Below are positions 34,776 through 45,698 of a stretch of DNA of 64,000 nucleotides, piece by piece. The notes below the pieces were generated by a model that searched no databases, was not told the DNA's origin, and saw only the letters and a program-made list of their open reading frames with translations. Source of the DNA: Trifolium pratense (Eukaryota; Streptophyta; Magnoliopsida; Fabales; Fabaceae). Position numbers and translations under genes: made by a program. Location: contig NC_060061.1 of assembly GCF_020283565.1 (NCBI RefSeq), positions 29,115,362 to 29,179,361 on the forward strand. The letters run 5' to 3'. Every line of letters begins with the position of its first letter. The first letter of the stretch is position 1.

Positions 34776-35836
34776 TGTTGGAACAAAATTGATTTAAAAA
34801 TGTTTGCCCCTAAATCTTTTAAGGTTTTGATGATAACAAAGTATTAATAAACAATTGGAAGGACTAAAAATTTAATTTAAGTGTGCAGGACTTAGATTCA
34901 ATTAAACTCTGATTAAAGATCAGAAGATAAGGAGTTCAGAAGTTTGCAAGCGTTCAGAAGATTTTGAAACTCAGAAGTTGTAATCTTCAGACGATGAAGT
35001 CTTCAGAACTTCTTAAGGTCTAAGCTTCATCAAACTCTGATGATCTTCTTGAAGTTTGTAAAGATTCTCTTTTGCAAGTCAACTCTTCTACCAATGAAGA
35101 AAAGGACCTTTCAAGCCTGATCAGAACAGCTACTCTCTTTTTGTCTGTCCTCTCTTGAGAACGTGGGTCATCAGTTGTGTTAGCTGAATAAGGAAAGTCT
35201 TCTCTGCAGTAGTCAAAGTACCTGAAACTCTTACTCAGTTTTAGATACAACCAAACTGCATCAAGACAGGCTGCTTGAAGACAAAAGGTTATCTACTTCA
35301 ACGGTCATCTTTGCAACGACTCTTTTCTAGTTATATATATACTAAAGGAATCAGTTGTAAAGACTATCAAGGATTATTAACACGCATGAACAAACTCTGA
35401 ATTCCACAAACAAGCTCTGAACCTCGGAACTGTGTTGTTGCACTTTTAGTTCAAATATTTAGTATTTGTTCTTCTAGGTTCTGATTAAGAGCTGTTGTAT
35501 TCATTCTATTTTTCATTACATTTGTACTTGAGAAGTCTTAAGCTTGTGTGCTTGAGCATTGTGGTGAAGTCTCTTGCTTGTGTGCTTGAGCAGTTGTAAT
35601 CTTGTGTGATTATAGTGAAATCCCTTGGAAGTGCAAGGGGACTGGACTACTCTCGTTTTGTGAGAGGAACCAGTATAAAGTGCTTGTGTGATCTCTCTCT
35701 ATCTCTTAACTTGTTTTATTGTGTTATTTATCCGCGGCTGTTGAAGTTAAGTTAAGAACTTGAAAAAGTTTTAAACTTGACTAAAACACAATTCATCCCC
35801 CCCCCCCCCCCCCCTTCTTGTGTTTTCACACCTTCA
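34776..35836 (+). repeat. 5' LTR of copia copy 2
   Basis: 1061 bp from TGTTGGAACAAAATTG to TTTTCACACCTTCA. A likely TATA region is TTATATATATACTA near 35333. It holds an exceptionally long C run (about 35798-35814). That run is longer than in the 3' LTR. Confidence 0.95.
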
Positions 35837-35838
35837 AT

Positions 35839-35852
35839 TGGTATCTAGAGCA
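35839..35852 (+). other. primer-binding site of copia copy 2, with one extra base
   Basis: It reads TGGTATCTAGAGCA, where copy 1 and plant copia elements in general have TGGTATCAGAGCA. The extra T interrupts pairing with initiator tRNA-Met after seven bases. Confidence 0.85.
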
Positions 35853-35906
35853 CTGGTCTGTTACTTTCACTTAACAGTGAGACAGTAAAGATCTTGTGAG
35901 AACACC

Positions 35907-38309
35907 ATGTCTGGAGGAGACGATAGTAGCACTAGAACAACCGGTGAAGCCGGTGATGCCAGTGGTGCTGGTGGTGGTCCTAGAAATGCTTTTGGTTTTG
36001 ACTACTTGAGTAATGAATCACATGAACATAGTGGCAACAGAAAAGCCCCTATATTCAATAGTGATGCATCATTATTTGAGTGGTGGAAGGAAAGACTGTA
36101 TAGCAATATTACTGCTATTGATCATGAGTTGTGGGATTTGGTTAAGCTGGGAGTAACTTTTGAAAACTTAAATGAACATGGAAGATTGTCCATTGAGCAT
36201 AGAAAGTTACTCACACCGGCTAACTTAAAAATCTACACTAAGCATCATAGAGTAAAGGACATTGTTGTTGGTGCTATCAGACATGAAGATTATGTCAGAA
36301 TAGAAAACAAGTCTACTGCTAAATCTATCTTTGATTCTATGTGTGCTACCTATGATGGTAATGAAAAGGTTCAAAAGGCTAAGGCTAGTCTCTTGATAAG
36401 GCAATATGAACTATTCACTATGCAACAAGATGAAAACATTGAGACTATGTTTACAAGGTTTCAAATCCTTGTATCTGGTCTTAAAGCTCTTAAGAGGAGT
36501 TATTCCACCTATGACCATGTTCAGAAGATTCTGAGAAGTCTTCCTATTGCTTGGAGACCTAAGGTCACTGCAATAGAAGAAGCTCAAAATCTCAAGACTC
36601 TGAGTCTTGAGGCTCTGATAAGCAATCTCAGAAGCCATGAGATGGTTCTGAATGCTGATTCAGAAGCTAAGAAGAAGTCCAAGTCTGTGGCTTTACAGTC
36701 AACTAGGACTCCTTCTAAAGCTCTTAAGACTCAGCTTCTTGACTTTGAAGAGGAATCTTCTACAGATGGCCAAGAGGAGGAAATGGGTGAAGATGAGTTT
36801 GCTTTATTCACCAAGTTTCAGCAATGGAACAGGTTTAACAAAAGAAATTTCAGAGGAAACAGCTCCAGAAATTTTGTCAGCAAAAAGGATGATCAGAAGA
36901 ACTGCTTCAACTGTAAGAAGCCAGGACACTTTATTGCTGACTGTCCAGAAATGTCTGCTAAAGACAAAAGCAAAAGATACAGCTCAAAGAAGCAACAATT
37001 TAAGAGCAAATTGAAAAAGAGTCTGATGGCTACTTTTGAAGAACTACCATCTGAGGAAGAAGTTGAGGAAGAGGAAGAGGCAAATCTAGCCCTGATGGCT
37101 TCAACTGACTCAGATGCAGACTCAGAGGATGAATCAGAATCAGATTCAGAAGTGACAGATGAGGTATTTTCTGACTGTTCTAAATCTCAACTTATAACTG
37201 CACTTAACAAGGTCATTGAGAAACATCTCAGAGTGTTAAGCAAACAAAAAGTTTTACAAGAAAAGCTTAACACTCTGACTGAACAGGCAGAACATTTTCA
37301 AGGTCTATATCAAGAAACTCTGAATAGAGTGAATGACTTTGAAAAGGGTTGTGTTGTTTGTCACAAACCTATTGATGAGCAGGAAATAGCTCTTCAACAG
37401 TTTGTGCATCTCAACCTTGGGAAGAGCAAAGCTGCTAATAGAATTTATAATGTTTTGAGACATAGAGGAGAAGGACTTGGCTATGAATATGGTAGAACAT
37501 ATTCAAAGCTGAAGACCTTTGCCAAAAAGGTTGGAAAATCTTGGGTTTATTATGTTGTTCCACCAAGTGAAGAAGGAAAGAATCCTGGTACTTTTGAAAA
37601 TGAGGATGATGATCTGAGTGATTTAGAAGCTGACAGCTCAGAGGAACCAAGTTCCTCAGGATCTGGAAAGAAAAGTTCAGAAGATAGAAGTTGTTCAGAA
37701 CCTGAAAACATTAGTTCAGAAGTTCTGAAAACTTCAAAATCTGAGACTTCAAATTCTGGAACCAAAGGAACTTCAGTACCTGAGGCTAGTCAATCTAAAA
37801 GCTCAGAAGTTTTGAAAAGAAAAAATTCTAACTCCAAACCTCAGATGCAGTACAGGACTCAGATTATTTATGATTCTAGAGTCAGTAGATATAATCAATC
37901 AGAACATAGGATTGGTGATAAATACAAACCCTGGAATCATAAACAATCCAAATCCTGGAATAATAACAGATCTCAAACAAAGAAAAAATTTCAAAAAGGT
38001 TATTATTCCAAACCAAGATCTTTCTCTAACACTAAACAACATAGTAAGCATTTGTGGACTAACAAGCGTGGACCCAGAGGATGGGTACCAAAAGCTGAAA
38101 TAATGTACCATTCAGATTTACCAACTAGGAAAGGATATGTCCTACCTAGAGCATGGAAACAAGTCCTATGCAAAGGAAGAAGGGCTTATGTCCTAGACAA
38201 ATGGCTGACAAGTTCTCAAGTTACCAATCAGAACTTGAGAAATGGAGAGGAAGAATACTGGGATGACTTTATCATTAACTGTGATGAAGAATTCTACCGC
38301 AATGATTAA
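35907..38309 (+). CDS. copia gag polyprotein (800 aa)
   Basis: Intact capsid protein of copy 2, opening MSGGDDSSTRTTGEAG. The capsid-type region is in the first third and the CCHC knuckle CFNCKKPGHFIADC at about residues 333-346. It is followed by acidic runs (SEEEVEEEEEA, DSDADSEDESESDSE), a predicted helical stretch (about 430-490) and a basic tail. It differs from copy 1 gag by scattered substitutions and 3 extra residues. It ends CGC-AAT-GAT-TAA at 38307-38309. The pol frame is offset by -1 and has its own TGA at 38303-38305, so pol cannot be reached by an upstream slip. Confidence 0.92.
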   Translation: MSGGDDSSTRTTGEAGDASGAGGGPRNAFGFDYLSNESHEHSGNRKAPIFNSDASLFEWWKERLYSNITAIDHELWDLVKLGVTFENLNEHGRLSIEHRKLLTPANLKIYTKHHRVKDIVVGAIRHEDYVRIENKSTAKSIFDSMCATYDGNEKVQKAKASLLIRQYELFTMQQDENIETMFTRFQILVSGLKALKRSYSTYDHVQKILRSLPIAWRPKVTAIEEAQNLKTLSLEALISNLRSHEMVLNADSEAKKKSKSVALQSTRTPSKALKTQLLDFEEESSTDGQEEEMGEDEFALFTKFQQWNRFNKRNFRGNSSRNFVSKKDDQKNCFNCKKPGHFIADCPEMSAKDKSKRYSSKKQQFKSKLKKSLMATFEELPSEEEVEEEEEANLALMASTDSDADSEDESESDSEVTDEVFSDCSKSQLITALNKVIEKHLRVLSKQKVLQEKLNTLTEQAEHFQGLYQETLNRVNDFEKGCVVCHKPIDEQEIALQQFVHLNLGKSKAANRIYNVLRHRGEGLGYEYGRTYSKLKTFAKKVGKSWVYYVVPPSEEGKNPGTFENEDDDLSDLEADSSEEPSSSGSGKKSSEDRSCSEPENISSEVLKTSKSETSNSGTKGTSVPEASQSKSSEVLKRKNSNSKPQMQYRTQIIYDSRVSRYNQSEHRIGDKYKPWNHKQSKSWNNNRSQTKKKFQKGYYSKPRSFSNTKQHSKHLWTNKRGPRGWVPKAEIMYHSDLPTRKGYVLPRAWKQVLCKGRRAYVLDKWLTSSQVTNQNLRNGEEEYWDDFIINCDEEFYRND

Positions 38310-38311
38310 AG

Positions 38312-41300
38312 TTGTTTCTCATACAGCCTACCACTCAAAGAAGTATCATGAATCACTCATGGTATCTGGATAGTGGATGTTCAAGGCATATGACTGGTGA
38401 CAAACAACTATTCTCCAAGTTAACTTTGAAAGATGGAGGATCTGTTGGCTTTGGAGGTAATCAAAAAGGAAAGATAATAGGTACAGGTACAGTAGGTAAT
38501 TCTTCCCTATCTATTAATGATGTTTGGTTAGTTGATGGACTCAAACATAACCTATTGAGCATAAGTCAATTTTGCGACAATGGTTATGTAGTTGTCTTTA
38601 ATAAGGAATCATGTACTGTGTCTAAACAATCTGATAACTCCATTGTATTCAAAGGTCTGAGAAAGAACAATGTTTATAAAATAAATCTTTCTGATTTGAA
38701 TGAACAAAAAGTTGTGTGTCTTTTGACATTGAGTGAAGAAAAATGGATCTGGCACAAGAGGTTAGGCCATGCTAACTGGAGGTTAATCTCTAAGCTCAGC
38801 AAGCTTGACCTTGTCAGAGGTTTACCAAAAATTAAGTATCACTCAAACTCACTTTGTGGTTCTTGTCAAAAAGGAAAGATTACAAAATTCAAGACCATTG
38901 GAACTTCTTCACATTGATCTGTTTGGACCAGTTAACACTGCCTCAATCAATGGAAAGAAGTATGGATTAGTGATTGTTGATGACTACAGTAGATGGACTT
39001 GGGTAAAATTCCTAAGAACAAAAGATGAAGCATATGATGAGTTTAGTGTTTCATGCAAACAAATTCAAAATGAAAAAGGCTACACTATTTTAAAAGTTAG
39101 AAGTGATCATGGTGGAGAATTTGAAAATGAACCTTTTGAAAACTTTTGTGAAAAATATGGCATCTTGCATGAATTCTCTTCTCCTAGAACTCCTCAACAA
39201 AATGGGGTTGTAGAAAGGAAGAATAGAACTCTGCAAGAAATGGCCAGAACCATGATGCATGAAACTAATGTAGCAAAATTTTTATGGGCAGAAGCTGTAA
39301 ACACAGCATGTTATGTTCAAAATAGAATCTATATCAGATCTAAATTGAACAAAACTGCTTATGAATTGTTCAAGGGAAGAAAGCCTGACATTTCTTATTT
39401 TCATCAGTTTGGATGTACTTGTTACATCTTAAACAACAAAATCCATCTAAAGAAATTTGATGCTAGAGGTTATAAGGGTATCTTTATAGGATATTCTGAA
39501 CGCTCAAAAGCATACAGACTGTATATTTCTGAAACACACACTGTGGAAGAAACTATGCATGTCAAATTTGATGACAAAGAGCCTGACCAAGTGTCAGAGC
39601 TTGTGGAAGGTATGTCTAGATTTCAGGTATCAGAGGATCAGTATTCAGATATTCCAAACTACTCAGAACATCCATTCTCTGAAGAACCTCTGAACATAAC
39701 AGTTCCTACTGATTCTGAACATCAAAGAACTGAAGCAACTGCTGAACCGGATGATGATGAGTCTGAAGATGATGAGCCCCCAAGAAATACCTTCAAATAC
39801 AAATCATCTCACCCAGAGGAACTGATTCTAGGCAACAAGGATAGTCCAAGAAAGACAAGATCTCAACTAAGAAATGAGGAATCCTTAGTTGGTCTTATCT
39901 CTATGATGGAACCTTCAAAGATTGATGAAGCTCTGAAAGATGATGCTTGGATAGTGGCAATGCAAGAAGAGCTGAATCAATTTCAAAGAAATGATGTATG
40001 GACTCTAGTGCCCAAACCTTCACACAAGAACATTATTGGAACAAAATGGGTATTCAGAAACAAGCTGAATGAACAAGGTGAAGTGGTAAGAAACAAGGCT
40101 AGATTGGTTGCACAAGGTTATAGTCAGCAAGAGGGGATTGACTATACTGAAACCTTTGCACCAGTTGCTAGACTTGAAGCAATCAGGTTACTTCTATCTT
40201 ATGTTGTTAATCATGGAATAACCTTGTATCAGATGGATGTTAAAAGTGCCTTCTTAAATGGTTTTATTTCTGAAGAAGTGTATGTTAAGCAACCTCCTGG
40301 TTTTGAAGATGTCTCAAACCCAGAACATGTTTTCAAATTGAAGAAATCACTGTATGGTCTGAAACAAGCTCCAAGAGCTTGGTATGATAGACTCAGTAAT
40401 TTCCTTCTTGAAAAGGGTTTTGAGAAAGGGAAGGTTGACTGCACACTCTTTAGAAAAACAACCAAAGAAGACATTTTAATCATTCAAATTTATGTTGATG
40501 ATATTATTTTTGGTTCAACTAATGCTTCCTTGTGCAAGAATTTTTCTAAGATAATGCAGGATGAATTTGAAATGAGCATGATGGGAGAATTGAAGTTCTT
40601 TCTGGGAATTCAAATTAATCAGAAGAAGGAAGGAACTTATGTTCATCAATCAAAATACACCAAGGAACTTCTGAAGAAGTTCAACCTAGATGATTGCAAA
40701 ATAATGAACACTCCTATGCATTCAACTACCAACATGAGCAAGTCAGAAGATGAAGGAAAAGTAGACCAAAAGGTCTACAGAGGTATGATTGGTTCCTTAC
40801 TCTATCTGACAGCCTCTAGGCCAGATATTTTATTCAGTGTTTGCTTATGTACAAGATTCCAGTCAGATCCTAGAGAATCTCATCTTACTGCTGTAAAGAG
40901 AATCTTTAGGTATCTGAAAGGAACAACTAATCTTGGACTTCTTTATAAGAAATCTAATGATTATGTGCTGAATGGATTCTGTGATGCTGACTATGCTGGA
41001 GATAAAATTGAAAGAAAATCCACAAGTGGCAATTGTCAATTTGTTGGTGAAAATCTTATCTCCTGGGCTAGTAAAAGACAAACTACTATAGCTTTGTCTA
41101 CAGCAGAAGCAGAATACATTTCAGCAGCTAAGTGTTGCACACAACAACTCTGGTTAAAATATCAGTTAGAAGATTATCAGGTAAGCAGTCACAATATTCC
41201 TTTATATTGTGATAATACTGCAGCCATTCATTTATCTAAAAATCCTATCCTACACTCTAGAGCCAAACATATTGAAATCAAACACCATTTTATCAGAGAT

Positions 41301-41438
41301 TATGTTCAGAGAGGCATTATAGATATTAAGTTTGTTGATACTGAAAATCAATGGGCTGACATATTTACTAAAGCCTTACCTGTTGAAAGATTTGATTTTA
41401 TAAAGAAACATCTGAACATGTTTTCAATCTCTGAATAA
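38312..41438 (+). pseudogene. copia pol (protease, integrase, RT, RNase H), broken by a 32-bp deletion
   Basis: The first open piece (38312-38917) carries the protease YLDSGCSRHMTGD and the pre-integrase zinc region ending [12 protein letters not shown]. The second (38805-41438) carries the integrase core ([29 protein letters not shown]) and the RT ([43 protein letters not shown]). It ends with the RNase H ([22 protein letters not shown]). The two pieces are in different frames. Comparison with copy 1 shows that about 32 bp present there are missing after about 38888, which explains the shift. All other catalytic motifs look normal. Confidence 0.92.
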
Positions 41439-41887
41439 AAAATTTTTTTTGGCAATTAAAGTGTAAGAGGTTATGTATATCAGAACTTATAATTCAGAAC
41501 ATCTGAAACACAAGCTCTGAAGTACTTAACTCTGATAGAGTATTTTAAAAATCTCAGAGGCTCTGAACTATTTAAATGGAAAACGTTTAGTATTCGCTAC
41601 AGAACAGTTGTCCATTGAAATAGCAGTTACCGAGTAAATTTCTGCACGTGGTCTACGTGTGTCAGGTAGTGGGTGGTTAATGATGACTTTTGGTATTCAA
41701 CTTTTTTGTCAATTAGTGTAACTTCCCAAATTTGCCATTTTTGTGTTAACTGTATGCATTTAAATAAAACTTACACAATACACTTGCACACTTCTCACTC
41801 TCACAACCTACACTTTCTTTTCTCTCTAAACCTCCAACAAAATTTTCTTTCTCTCACGTTAGCTCCAACCCATACCTAAACTCCATC

Positions 41888-44497
41888 ATGGCTGGTTCTT
41901 CGTCTTCTTCTTCATCAAAGATTCCTCCGTTCATGTTCAGACATCTTCAAATCGTTGGGAACGAAATGGAGTTTCCAGAATCTGAACTCACCTTTCTCTC
42001 TGAGAAGATGATAGATTTTGATAGCTTACAGGCGAACGGGTTCGATGTGAAACAGTACTTCTCCACTCAAGGCTGGGATAAGTACTTCGACATGCTAAAT
42101 GGTCTTATTTACCCAGATCTCTTGAAGAAATTCTGGATGAAGGCTAAGGTCTTTGATAAGTTTGAAGCTAAGCAGGAAGAACGTGCTGCTATTGAAAGAG
42201 ATCCTAGTTTAAAAGGTAAATCTAGGAAAGAAATGGGTTTACTGGAGTTTACTGGAAAACAGATTAGGTCTAATATCTGTGGTATGAATCTGGCCTTCTC
42301 TCCTATTCACTTCAACGCTCTGCTTGGTTTGAACAACTCTGGGATAGAGTTAGATGCTTTTGAGAAGGACACAAGGTATAGAGATGATCTTCTGGATCTG
42401 ATGTGTATAGATCTGAAACTGAAGGGTAAAGTCAAGGGTTTGACTGATGTTTGCAGAGTGCTATTCAAGATCATACTAGCTGCTATCAGTCCAAGAGTTG
42501 GTGGTACTGATACAATCTCCTGGACTCATCGTCATCTGATTTACTTCCTTTTGAAAGGAACGAAGGTGAATCTGGGAGAATACTTCTTTGAGAGGATCTG
42601 TGAAGCAATCTTCTCAAGCAAATCTCAGAGGAAAACAACCATCGTTTATCCAAGATTACTTTCAGATCTTCTTTATCAAGGTCATGTTGTTCATAATCTG
42701 AAGAAGTTCCATCCAGAACTTGTGGAAAAGAAGTTTACTCCTGAAATTCTGAACGCAAGTTTTCTAACCAAGATGCGTCTCATTTCATCAAAATTGGTTC
42801 AACCTCCACAAGAGTTTACAGCTCGTCTTGAAGATCGCCTGTATGTGGATGGATATCCAGTAATCTCTGAAATGGATGCTGACCACATCATTCAAGATTA
42901 TCTGGAAGTTCTTAGGAAAGAAGGGTTTACTGTTGATAGGAGTATGGTCCCTCCAGCTCCTGTAAACATGTACAATCCTAAGAGGAAGCCTAAGAGGAAA
43001 GCTGAACAAGAAAAACCAGATCTTCTTGCTCAGAAGAAGGTTAAGGTAGAAGAAACTATTGCTGAGCAAAGAACGAAAAGGAAACATGAAGCTATTTCTG
43101 GAAAAGCTGCTGCAACATCATCAAAGGAGCCCATTGTTATTGATGAAGAGGAAAGTGAAGAAAATGACTCTTCTGAAACTCAGTCTGATTCAGAAACTCA
43201 GTCTGATGAGGAAACTCTGAGTACTAGGATGCATTAGAAACAAGTTCCTGATCCCAAAGGTAAGTCTCCTAAGTACATCTTTAAAGAAGCTGAAATTGGA
43301 ATAGGGTTTACCAAACCTCTTAGAACTATCCTTCCCAACATTTCAACTTCTGATAACCCCCTCTCAGAACTAGAAAAACATCTTAGCCCTGACCCTCTCA
43401 ATAATCAACCTCTTACTCATGAAACCCACAAATCTTCATCACCTTCTAAAACAAAATCACCTCAACCTCAACCCCAACCACAAAAAGAATCACCTGACAT
43501 TCCATCATCTGAACCTCAACCAGATATTCCAACTGCTGAACAAACCTCTCCCACCAAACAACCTTCTCCACATAAATCTCCTGAACCATTCTCTGAACCT
43601 ATATCCCCTGAACCAACAATTGAACACACATCTCCTGACACATCTCCTGAACCTCAACCTAATCCAAGTGCTGAACATGCTTCTCCTGAGCGTATTCACA
43701 CTTGTGCCCCTAAACCTTCAGAAACAGATGTTGTCATCATTGACAACCCTGCTAATGAATCAACAAAACACTCTACCATTCCCAATATCTCACCCCCATC
43801 CTCTGACCCTTTTGGTAACCTCTCCAATCAGCTTTATGATGATTTACTTAGGTTATCACACATTCAGGACAGGTTCTTGGTGTGTCCCTCTGATGTGGAT
43901 ATGGAGGTGTCACTAATTAAGGCAAAAATCTGCAATGCTCTGGATGTAGTGGGTGATGAGATCAAGACTGTTATTGGACAACGGGATTTGGAAGTGGTGC
44001 ATCTGATGAAGGAAGGCTTAGCAAGGGCTAGCTTGAAAAGATTGACTATGTATAGCCATGAAGAGAATGAGCGTGCTAAGCTGGCTGCTATTTCTGCTAC
44101 TGCAAGGCGTCTGACTGCCTTTAAGGAGTGCTGGGTGGATTCCAAGCTTTTCAAGAGTCTTGAGGATCAAAGGATTGAGAATGAACGTCTGGCTGAAACT
44201 GCTGCAAGACTTGCTGAAGAAATTCCTGAGCTGAACCAAGAGGATGCTCCAGATGCTGATATTCTGATGATTGATTATCCAGAGGATGGTGAACCCTCCT
44301 CTGATAAAGGCAAGGCACCTTTGGTTGAAGATCAGCTGCAGATTCTTCAAGAAGCTCTGAGGGAACAACAAGAAGGTTTGGAAAGGCAAAGGACAGCTCA
44401 ACTAAATTTGGAATCTAAGGTGGATGGTCTAGTTTCCAACGTGGGTTCTCTGAACGATAAATTTGACCAGCTCTTAGCCTTCCTCCAAAAACCTTAG
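41888..44497 (+). pseudogene. env-like ORF3 of SIRE-type copia, one in-frame stop
   Basis: The ORF starts at ATG 41888 (MAGSSSSSSSKIPPF). The first 449 codons hold a helix-rich globular-looking region (FSTQGWDKYFDMLNGL, IRSNICGMNLAFSPIHFNAL). A Lys/Glu-rich tail ends at TAG 43235-43237. The same frame then runs on without a stop to 44497. It passes through a long Pro/Ser/Thr-rich stalk (43,380-43,700) and a C-terminal Glu/Leu/Gln-rich coiled coil (ENERLAETAARLAEEI, LQILQEALREQQEGLERQ). No signal peptide or clear membrane span is visible. The name env-like follows usage for this position in SIRE elements; fusion or entry activity is not shown. The TAG context is not the classical UAG-CAA-UUA readthrough site. 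Confidence 0.8.
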
Positions 44498-44700
44498 GAT
44501 TCTATGCACATTATTATTTGCTTATGGTGTTATGTTTGTGTTTTTAATTTTCTGAACAATTTTTCTGTTTCATTATATTTCATGCTGGTTATTTGGTTGA
44601 CATATTATATCTTCTGTTTATGTTTATCTTGATACGATCTGAGTTATTTTATTAGATTAGAAAAGAAAAGAACAACACAAGAACTATGCAACACGAAACT

Positions 44701-44706
44701 TTTATT
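44701..44706 (-). terminator. AATAAA polyadenylation signal of the antisense mini-gene
   Basis: Minus strand reads AATCAATAAAAGTTTCG about 60 bp past the antisense stop codon. Confidence 0.45.
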
Positions 44707-44765
44707 GATTAACTGAAAATGAAGAGTACATTGGTGACAAGAAAAAGAAACAAAACAACCTAATC

Positions 44766-45059
44766 CTACTCAGAATGATACTCAGAAGAAATCTCAGATT
44801 TCTCCTCAGCATCATCTGAGGAAATTTCAATGGGTTCTGGGTTGTGATTTTCTTCTTCTTCATCTTCTTGTTCCTCCTCAGGAACATAGCCGGCCAGGTA
44901 CTCTGCATAATCTTGATCAATTTCATCCTTCTCAGACTCAGAGTCTGAAGAGATGACTATGATCTCAGCTTCTTGTGGTGTTTTCTCTCTTTCTTCTTCT
45001 CTTTCGCGTTCTTCTTTTCTCTTGCGAAACTCTGCTATGCGCGTGCTGAATCTTTTCAT
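44766..45059 (-). CDS. antisense mini-gene in copia 3' region (97 aa)
   Basis: The minus-strand ORF from ATG 45059 starts MKRFSTRIAEFRKRKEERER, with a strongly basic helix followed by an acidic, Ser-rich half (ISSDSESEKDEIDQ, ISSDDAEEKSEIS). It does not overlap the sense env-like ORF, which ends at 44497. A TATA box (TATAAAAG, minus strand 45138-45131) lies about 72 bp before the ATG. An AATAAA signal (44706-44701) lies about 60 bp after the stop. That is a complete antisense transcription unit on paper. The frame is open upstream to 45125 through non-ATG codons. I do not recognise a family; the two SSDSE/SSDDAE stretches look like SUMO-interaction or CK2-type acidic motifs, which is speculative. 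Confidence 0.6.
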   Translation of the reverse strand: MKRFSTRIAEFRKRKEEREREEEREKTPQEAEIIVISSDSESEKDEIDQDYAEYLAGYVPEEEQEDEEEENHNPEPIEISSDDAEEKSEISSEYHSE

Positions 45060-45130
45060 TCTTCCTAACCTTCTCTTGTTATAATGTTTTATATTCTTTT
45101 GGTGTGAAGAATGTTTGTCAATCAAGCTCT

Positions 45131-45138
45131 CTTTTATA
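45131..45138 (-). promoter_or_regulatory. TATA box of the antisense mini-gene
   Basis: Minus strand GCTATAAAAGAG, 72 bp upstream of the antisense ATG. This allows a start near 45105 and a leader of about 45 bases. Confidence 0.5.
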
Positions 45139-45685
45139 GCGTTTTTGGCGCTTTGGTTTTCGCTTTTTGAAATAAATTCACCTTTGTAACAACCAATTTC
45201 CTTCTTTGACTGTCTTGGTTATCTAAATTTTTTTACTTTTTGATAATGACAAAAGGGGGAGTAGGTTACGCATTAATTGATAAGTGATAAGTTTCAAAGC
45301 TGAAACCACGCTCACGCTTTTATCTGTTAAGTTAAAAGTTGTTTCTTTTAAGTTGTTTTACGTATTTCAATGTGGAGACTAAGTAAGTTGAAACTGAAAT
45401 AAATTTCATAAGTAAGGATAAGTTAAGAGTGCAATTTTAACTTAGCCTTATGAGACTTAGGGGGAGAGCTTGCAAACCTCTCACTCTGAAGAAAGATATG
45501 AAATTTGTTTTATTCCAAATTATCTTAATCTTATACTAAATTAAAATATCATGGATAAAACTTAAAGCTTAGGCTTTATGGAGTATCAATCTTAGGGGGA
45601 GCTTGCAAACCTCATAAACCTAAGAGAAACATGATAAGTTAATTTAACAACAATTGTCAATTAATACTTATGTTTGTCATCATCA

Positions 45686-45698
45686 AAAAGGGGGAGAT
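45686..45698 (+). other. polypurine tract of copia copy 2
   Basis: AAAAAGGGGGAGA ends just before the 3' LTR TGTTGG. Three look-alikes lie upstream: CAAAAGGGGGAGTAGG (45250), CTTAGGGGGAGAGCTTGC (45458) and CTTAGGGGGAGCTTGC (45592). Multiple purine tracts are a feature of SIRE-type elements. Confidence 0.85.

Noticed and set aside
43419..43916. 165-codon plus-strand ORF rich in Asn, Leu and His
   Set aside because: An out-of-frame reading of the Pro-rich stalk of the env-like ORF, which continues in the frame of 41888.
44018..44401. 127-codon minus-strand ORF
   Set aside because: Antisense shadow of the env-like coiled coil; no promoter signals, unlike the antisense ORF at 44766-45059.
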